Of a DNA stretch of 64,000 nucleotides, positions 59,293 through 64,000 are shown piece by piece (the stretch's first letter is position 1; the number at the start of each line of letters is the position of its first letter). A program made the position numbers and the translations under genes. The DNA comes from Vandiemenella viatica (taxonomy: Eukaryota; Arthropoda; Insecta; Orthoptera; Morabidae). The stretch lies in contig JARYHS010013630.1 in the NCBI GenBank assembly GCA_031002005.1, positions 234,739,539-234,803,538 on the forward strand, in the 5' to 3' direction. The notes beneath the pieces are model-generated. The model was not told the DNA's origin and ran no database searches. It saw nothing but the letters and a program-made list of their open reading frames with translations.

Positions 59293-60474
59293 ATGGCGGC
59301 AAGCCAGCTGCACATTCGACACCCATCGGTGTTCTCTGGAGACGCTGGACAGGATCCTAACAAATGGCTAAAAGGGTTCGACCGAGTCGCCAAGTACAAC
59401 AGGTGGGATCATACCATGTGCTTGGCAAATGTTTATTTCTATCTGGACGGAACCGCCCAGCAGTGGTTCGAGAACAACGAAGAAAAACTGAATAACTGGG
59501 AAATGTTCCAGACGGAACTTAAGAAAACGTTTGGGGACCACCAGCGACAAATCCGCTCGGCGGAAGAACAACTGAAGAACCGGGCCCAACGACATGGGGA
59601 GCCGACGCAATCTTACATACAGGATGTTTTGGCCCTATGCAACGTAGTCAACCCGAATATGACTGAAGCCGACAAAATCACGCACCTAATGAAAGGTATT
59701 GCAGAAGACATGTACCAAGCTCTTCTGATAAAAGACGTCGCTACGACGGAAGAGTTCATCAAGTGGTGCCAGCGGATTGAGGAGATGCAACAAAGGAGGG
59801 TTGGGCGAAAGAAGTATGACCGACATCCCAACGTAGTCCCTATGGCAGTTGTGGAAGACCAGCACGACTTTGCGTCTCTCATACGACAAATTGTGAGAGA
59901 AGAATTAGAACAGTTAATGGCAGCTGGGACTCTTGAACCGAGTGAGCATCAGATCATGGCCATGGATGTAAGCCCAGTGGGTCATGAAGGAGCCGACGCG
60001 GCGGAAAAAGAGGTATTTCAGACAATAGCTCCTGTCTGCCGAGCCAATCGCACTCGACGTGAAGAATGGCCTCGCCCTGATATGACGTATGCTGCAGCTG
60101 CCAAACGGCAGCCTAGGAACCGGCCGACACGGCCACAACCAAATCCTCCGGCACCTATGACGTCCCACAGACGAACGGACGTCTGGAGGACAGAAGACAA
60201 CGCGCCAGTATGTTTCCACTGTGGGCGCCCTGGACATGTCATACGCTACTGCAGAGAGAGAAGACGAGTATTTGACGATTATTTTGCCGCAAGACGTCCG
60301 CCATCCGAACAGTTCTACCCCAGGCAGCCACCCGCTGACGAGTTCGGTCGACCTACGGGAAGAAGCCCATCGCCGTACCCTAGACGAGGTCGATCCCCGA
60401 CGCACCGCTGCCGTTCATCGTCGCCGGACAGAGCTACCAGCCGCTCCCCTAGCCGCCGCACGCAGGAAAACTAA
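59293..60474 (+). CDS. gag: Gypsy Gag: capsid and nucleocapsid
   Basis: Structural protein that packages element RNA. The frame is open from 59143, but its first codons are TTG GTG over the primer-binding site, so I take the ATG at 59293 (MAASQLH), giving 393 residues. The capsid-like part includes HPSVFSGDAGQDPNKWLKGF and DGTAQQWFENNEEKLNNW, shared by many arthropod gypsy Gags. A CCHC knuckle (CFHCGRPGHVIRYC) lies at about residues 308-321, followed by an Arg/Ser/Pro-rich tail. The frame is intact. Its last codons overlap the upstream extension of the pol frame. Confidence 0.85.
   Translation: MAASQLHIRHPSVFSGDAGQDPNKWLKGFDRVAKYNRWDHTMCLANVYFYLDGTAQQWFENNEEKLNNWEMFQTELKKTFGDHQRQIRSAEEQLKNRAQRHGEPTQSYIQDVLALCNVVNPNMTEADKITHLMKGIAEDMYQALLIKDVATTEEFIKWCQRIEEMQQRRVGRKKYDRHPNVVPMAVVEDQHDFASLIRQIVREELEQLMAAGTLEPSEHQIMAMDVSPVGHEGADAAEKEVFQTIAPVCRANRTRREEWPRPDMTYAAAAKRQPRNRPTRPQPNPPAPMTSHRRTDVWRTEDNAPVCFHCGRPGHVIRYCRERRRVFDDYFAARRPPSEQFYPRQPPADEFGRPTGRSPSPYPRRGRSPTHRCRSSSPDRATSRSPSRRTQEN
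60465..60471 (+). promoter_or_regulatory. Candidate -1 ribosomal frameshift site GGAAAAC
   Basis: In the gag frame the heptamer reads G GAA AAC one codon before the stop (60472-60474). The pol frame is the -1 frame and is open from 60453 (after a TAG at 60450), so a -1 slip here would make Gag-Pol. The first triplet is GGA, not three equal bases, so it is a non-canonical slippery site. A downstream pairing GGCGACC with GGT...GCC is possible but not verified. Confidence 0.45.
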
Positions 60475-60527
60475 GCAAGGCGACCATCTACGGAGGTGAG
60501 GCCGCCGCAGATGAAAATCCTCCATGG

Positions 60528-63500
60528 ATGACAGTCACTAAGATGTCGGGAAATCTCATCAACGTTATAATCGACGGCCAACCTGTCCGGGCGCTGGTTG
60601 ATTCAGGAGCTTCTTTCTCCGTATTGTCGGACAATTATCGTCGCACACTAAAGAAGACAATGTTCCGTGATACGGGGGCAACTGTGCTAAAGGTCGCAAA
60701 TGGAAAGTACGTCCAGCCAGCTGGAGCTTGTGTCGCGAGAATAACCATCAACAACAGGACCCAGCCAGTTGAATTTGTCATTTTAACAGAATGTAGTCAT
60801 AATGTCATCCTTGGATGGGACTTCCTTAAGGCATCCCAAGCTGTCATTGACTGTGGAACGTCTGAGCTGCAAATTGAAGAAGTCGTTGCGACGGGTACAC
60901 GTAACACAGAATCTTCTGGGAAGTTATTCGCCGTTGACAACGTGACAATCCCGCCGTTCGCAATGAGAAGAGTCCCAGTCAAAAACACGGACGACCGCAA
61001 CCTTGAAGTGCTTGTCGATAGTAGAAAGTTTATTAGGCTCACGAAAGAAATCTACATACCAGCGGCTATCATAAGCATTATCGGTGGTCGAGGAGACATT
61101 TGGATCACCAACTGTCACGAGCAGTCACAAATTATCCCCAAGGGAATGTGCATAGGGACAGCTGAACCAGTCCAGGAGGGTGAGCTCAACGTCATTAACG
61201 AAGATCCATGCTCTGTTACTAGTACCGACAACACGCTGGAGGAAACAACTATGGAACTGCCAATAGGGTCCGGCCTGACCAAGGAACAACACCACCGGGT
61301 GTTAGCTATACTACGCCAATTCTCTGGTGTATTCACACCCCAGCAAAAAAAAGGTCAGACGAAACGGCCCACGATAAAGCATCGTATCAATACTGGGGAT
61401 CATCCGCCCATTAGCCAGCGCTCGTACCGATTGTCACCAGTCGAAAGGCGAATAATTCGAGAGGAAGTGGAGAAGATGTTGCATAATGACATTATTCAAC
61501 CTTCGGAGAGTCCTTGGTCATCTCCGGTGGTCCTCGTAAAGAAGAAGGATGGTACGTGGCGATTCTGTGTCGACTATCGGCGGCTGAACAAAATCACAAA
61601 GAAAGATGTCTACCCACTGCCGCGCATCGACGACGCCTTAGACTGCTTGAAAGGAGCTACATACTTCTCAACCATGGACATGCAGACAGGCTACTGGCAA
61701 ATCGAGGTTGACGAAGCTGACAGAGAAAAGACGGCTTTTATTACACCTGATGGCCTCTATGAATTCAAAGTAATGCCATTCGGATTATGCAACGCTCCGG
61801 CCACATTCGAACGCATGATGGACAACTTACTTCGACACCTTAAGTGGACGACGTGTCTTTGTTATTTAGATGACATTGTTGTTTTCTCGAAAACATTTGA
61901 AGAACATCTGAGTCGCCTGTCAACGGTGCTGAAGTGTGTTCAGACTGCAGGACTCCGCCTCAATCCGAAGAAGTGCCTCTTCGTCGCCAGAGAGATAAAA
62001 ATCCTGGGGCACCTGGTCAACGGAGATGGCGTCCGCGCTGATCCAGATAAAGTAAGGGCAGTCATGGAATTTCCAACTCCTCAGCACATTCGTGATGTGA
62101 GAAGCTTTCTTGGGCTGTGCTCATACTTCCGGCGTTTCATAAAAGGATTCTGTAACATGGCACGTCCACTGCAAGAACTTTTGCAGGGAGACGCCAAGTT
62201 TTACTGGGATGAAACTAAAGAAAGATCTTTCCAGGCACTTAAGGAGGCTCTAACTTCCGCACCAGTTCTAGCCTTATACGACGAGAATGCAGAAACTGAA
62301 CTTCACACTGACGCCAGCGGTTATGGGATCGGTGCAGTGCTTGTGCAAATTCAGGAAGGTGCTGAGAAGGTGATAGCCTATGCATCAAGAGTATTCTCTA
62401 AGCCCGAGATAAACTACTCTACAACCGAGAAAGAATGCCTCGCAGTTGTCTGGGCTATCAACAAGTTTCGTCCGTATTTATTCGGCAAACCTTTCACCGT
62501 CGTAACAGACCACCATTCTTTATGTTGGCTAACCAGCTTGAAGGATCCATCAGGTCGACTAGCAAGATGGGCACTTAGACTTCAAGAGTACGACGTCACG
62601 GTGGTATTCAAAAACGGACGCAAACACAAGGATGCCGACAGCCTTTCAAGGAATCCTTTAATAGAACACAACAGCATGAATGGAATTTCAGCCCTCGCTG
62701 AATTAGGTGACGTTGCAGCTGAACAGAGGGAAGATTCAGAGTTATTAAGAACCATAGACGCCTTGGAGAAAGGAGAACCGGCCGAAGGAGGGTTTCAATT
62801 GATAGATGGGACATTGTATAAGAACAACTACGATCCACTAGGCCCCAAGTGGCTTCTGGTCGTTCCAGCTCATCTCCAGCCAGCTATTCTCAAGTATTTC
62901 CACGACGCTCCAATATCCGGTCATCTGGGATTTGTGAAGACCCTGGACCGAATCAGACGCAGGTATTACTGGAAGGGTCTCTACCGATCTGTCAAGCATT
63001 ATGTGAGTCACTGTAAAGAGTGCCAGCGACGGAAACATGTGCCGCAATTACCTCCAGGTCATCTAGTACCAATTCCACCTGCAGCAGTTCCATTCCACCG
63101 AATTGGGATCGACCTTTTGGGGAGGTTCCCGAAGTCGACAACCGGTAACCGATGGATAATAGTCTGCACCGACTACCTCACGCGCTACGCTGTCACCAAA
63201 CCTGTGCCGACTGCAGAAGCTCCAGAGGTTGCAAAATTTCTAGTAGAAGACATTATTTTGAAGCATGGAGCACCACGTGTGATGATATCCGATCGTGGAA
63301 AGGTATTCCAGTCAAGACTAGTATCAGAGGTCATGTCAAGATGCGACGTTGTCCACAGGATGACAACTGCATACCACCCTCAGACAAACGGTCTCACAGA
63401 ACGCTTCAACAAGACATTAGCCGATATGCTGTCGATGTATGTGGATGTTGAGCAGAAGGATTGGGATACAATACTGCCAGTGGTCACATTTGCTTATAAT

Positions 63501-63620
63501 ACAGCAAGGCAAGATACGACAGGCTTCACTCCGTTTTTTCTGCTCCATGGCCGTGAAGCTGAGACCACAATGGATACGCTGTTCCATTCCAGCCGGACGA
63601 CACTCAGGATGACTATATAA
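60528..63620 (+). CDS. pol: Gypsy Pol: protease, reverse transcriptase, RNase H, integrase
   Basis: The frame is open from 60453; the ATG at 60528 is the first Met, but expression is probably by frameshift from gag. In order: aspartic protease (LVDSGASFSVL, residues 23-33); RT with MPFGLCNAPATFERMM and YLDDIVVFS (about 446-454); RNase H (HTDASGYGIGAVL, about 593-605); integrase with the His/Cys finger (HCKECQRRK), the first catalytic Asp in IGIDLLGRFPK (about 860), the second in VMISDRGKVF and the Glu in TNGLTERFNKTL. Catalytic residues look intact. The frame stops early at 63618 because of a shift near 63590, so the GPY/F-type C-terminus is lost from this frame. Confidence 0.92.
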   Translation: MTVTKMSGNLINVIIDGQPVRALVDSGASFSVLSDNYRRTLKKTMFRDTGATVLKVANGKYVQPAGACVARITINNRTQPVEFVILTECSHNVILGWDFLKASQAVIDCGTSELQIEEVVATGTRNTESSGKLFAVDNVTIPPFAMRRVPVKNTDDRNLEVLVDSRKFIRLTKEIYIPAAIISIIGGRGDIWITNCHEQSQIIPKGMCIGTAEPVQEGELNVINEDPCSVTSTDNTLEETTMELPIGSGLTKEQHHRVLAILRQFSGVFTPQQKKGQTKRPTIKHRINTGDHPPISQRSYRLSPVERRIIREEVEKMLHNDIIQPSESPWSSPVVLVKKKDGTWRFCVDYRRLNKITKKDVYPLPRIDDALDCLKGATYFSTMDMQTGYWQIEVDEADREKTAFITPDGLYEFKVMPFGLCNAPATFERMMDNLLRHLKWTTCLCYLDDIVVFSKTFEEHLSRLSTVLKCVQTAGLRLNPKKCLFVAREIKILGHLVNGDGVRADPDKVRAVMEFPTPQHIRDVRSFLGLCSYFRRFIKGFCNMARPLQELLQGDAKFYWDETKERSFQALKEALTSAPVLALYDENAETELHTDASGYGIGAVLVQIQEGAEKVIAYASRVFSKPEINYSTTEKECLAVVWAINKFRPYLFGKPFTVVTDHHSLCWLTSLKDPSGRLARWALRLQEYDVTVVFKNGRKHKDADSLSRNPLIEHNSMNGISALAELGDVAAEQREDSELLRTIDALEKGEPAEGGFQLIDGTLYKNNYDPLGPKWLLVVPAHLQPAILKYFHDAPISGHLGFVKTLDRIRRRYYWKGLYRSVKHYVSHCKECQRRKHVPQLPPGHLVPIPPAAVPFHRIGIDLLGRFPKSTTGNRWIIVCTDYLTRYAVTKPVPTAEAPEVAKFLVEDIILKHGAPRVMISDRGKVFQSRLVSEVMSRCDVVHRMTTAYHPQTNGLTERFNKTLADMLSMYVDVEQKDWDTILPVVTFAYNTARQDTTGFTPFFLLHGREAETTMDTLFHSSRTTLRMTI

Positions 63621-64000
63621 AACAGCTCATTACCAGGGTCGAAGAAGCAAGACAGCTGGCTCGCATACGAACACTGGCCACCCAGGAGAGGGACCGTCAG
63701 CGGTATGACAGCAAGCACCGACCTGTTGCGTACAACCCAGGAGATCTCGTATGGATTTTTTACCCCTGTCCGGAAGGTTGGGCTATCAGAAAAGTTACTG
63801 AAGCGGTACTTTGGTCCGTATCGTGTCATACGCCGCCGGTCAGACGTCACATACGAAGTCGAGGATTATGAGCCGTCTTCGAAACGACGAAAGCGAAGGG
63901 ACATTGTTCACGTCCTCCGCATGAAGCCTTACTACAATCCTGACGAGCAGCTAGGCACAACCAGCTTCTTGTTCAAGGACTCTGAGGACGGTTTGGATAC
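63590..64000 (+). pseudogene. C-terminal part of gypsy integrase, out of frame then back in frame
   Basis: Homology continues after the pol stop in a second frame from about 63590 (DYIKQLITRVEEARQLARI, NPGDLVWIF) and returns to the original pol frame near 63762 (RYFGPYRVI, a GPY/F motif), where it stays open to the window end. The return point is a T-run at 63755-63761, so an extra or missing T is likely there. The pair of compensating shifts disables only about 57 codons. Either the copy is mutated or the assembly has two indel errors. Confidence 0.75.

Larger units (their letters stand above)
58790..64000 (+). mobile_element. Ty3/gypsy-type LTR retrotransposon (3' part beyond window)
   Basis: Order of parts: presumed 5' LTR, primer-binding site, gag with zinc knuckle, pol as protease-reverse transcriptase-RNase H-integrase. 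RT before integrase marks Ty3/gypsy rather than Copia. The window ends in the C-terminal part of pol, so env and the 3' LTR cannot be judged. GC and CpG content are clearly higher than in neighbouring DNA, consistent with a younger insertion. Confidence 0.9.

Noticed and set aside
63762..64000. Envelope gene of an errantivirus-like gypsy
   Set aside because: The window ends within pol; no env-like frame, signal peptide or membrane segment is visible, so presence or absence cannot be judged.
1..64000. CRISPR array or prokaryotic operon
   Set aside because: No regularly spaced short direct repeats and no ribosome-binding-site-linked genes; content is typical of an animal genome.

Overview
The window is an intergenic or intronic stretch of an AT-rich animal genome, almost certainly an insect. 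The tRNA-derived SINEs, the LINE 3' tail with a repeated TAGATG motif, and the mix of RTE-like, Jockey-like and L1/Tx1-like LINEs with Helitrons recall orthopteroid insects such as grasshoppers. That placement rests on recollection of repeat style, not on a search. I found no host protein-coding gene I can defend and no functional tRNA, rRNA or CRISPR. What can be read is a stack of mobile elements of different ages, several with exact boundaries.

Layout. 0.6-1.5 kb: a 5'-truncated RTE-like LINE (minus) with a 10-bp target-site duplication (TSD). 2.6-3.3 and 10.5-11.2 kb: two solo LTRs of one family, each with its own 4-bp TSD. 3.3-10.5 kb: mostly unassigned AT-rich DNA with SINE and MITE scraps. 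12.7-14.5 kb: a broken Jockey-like LINE (minus) with a hammerhead-ribozyme-like motif downstream and a 5S-rRNA-like block at its 5' side. 15.1 kb: a SINE. 15.4-18.6 kb: a near-full-length RTE-like LINE (plus) with a 7-bp TSD. 19.4-19.6 kb: a foldback element holding a better hammerhead match. 20-21.2 kb: an old tandem repeat, also found at 36.8-38.3 kb. 21.4-22.3 kb: a Helitron. 22.3-29.1 kb: unassigned sequence with small GC-rich islands. 29.1-32.4 kb: a decayed DNA transposon with inverted repeats around a broken DDE-like gene. 34.9-36.4 kb: a hAT-type element with an 8-bp TSD and a nested MITE. 37.0-37.8 kb: a foldback element inside the second copy of the 20-kb repeat.

40-47.4 kb is a nest: a Helitron was split by a 5.97-kb L1/Tx1-like LINE, whose ORF1 was then split by a solo LTR; a second Helitron copy abuts on the right. 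47.4-55.6 kb: unassigned sequence with LINE and SINE ends. 55.6-58.75 kb: two decayed LINE pieces lying tail to tail. 58.8-64 kb: a Ty3/gypsy LTR retrotransposon with long gag and pol frames, cut off by the window end before any env or 3' LTR.

The useful content is structural: exact TSDs, an order of insertion, two hammerhead-like motifs, a plausible -1 frameshift site between gag and pol, and a DNA transposon family I cannot place in a named superfamily. The elements are independent parasites, so there is no shared pathway.
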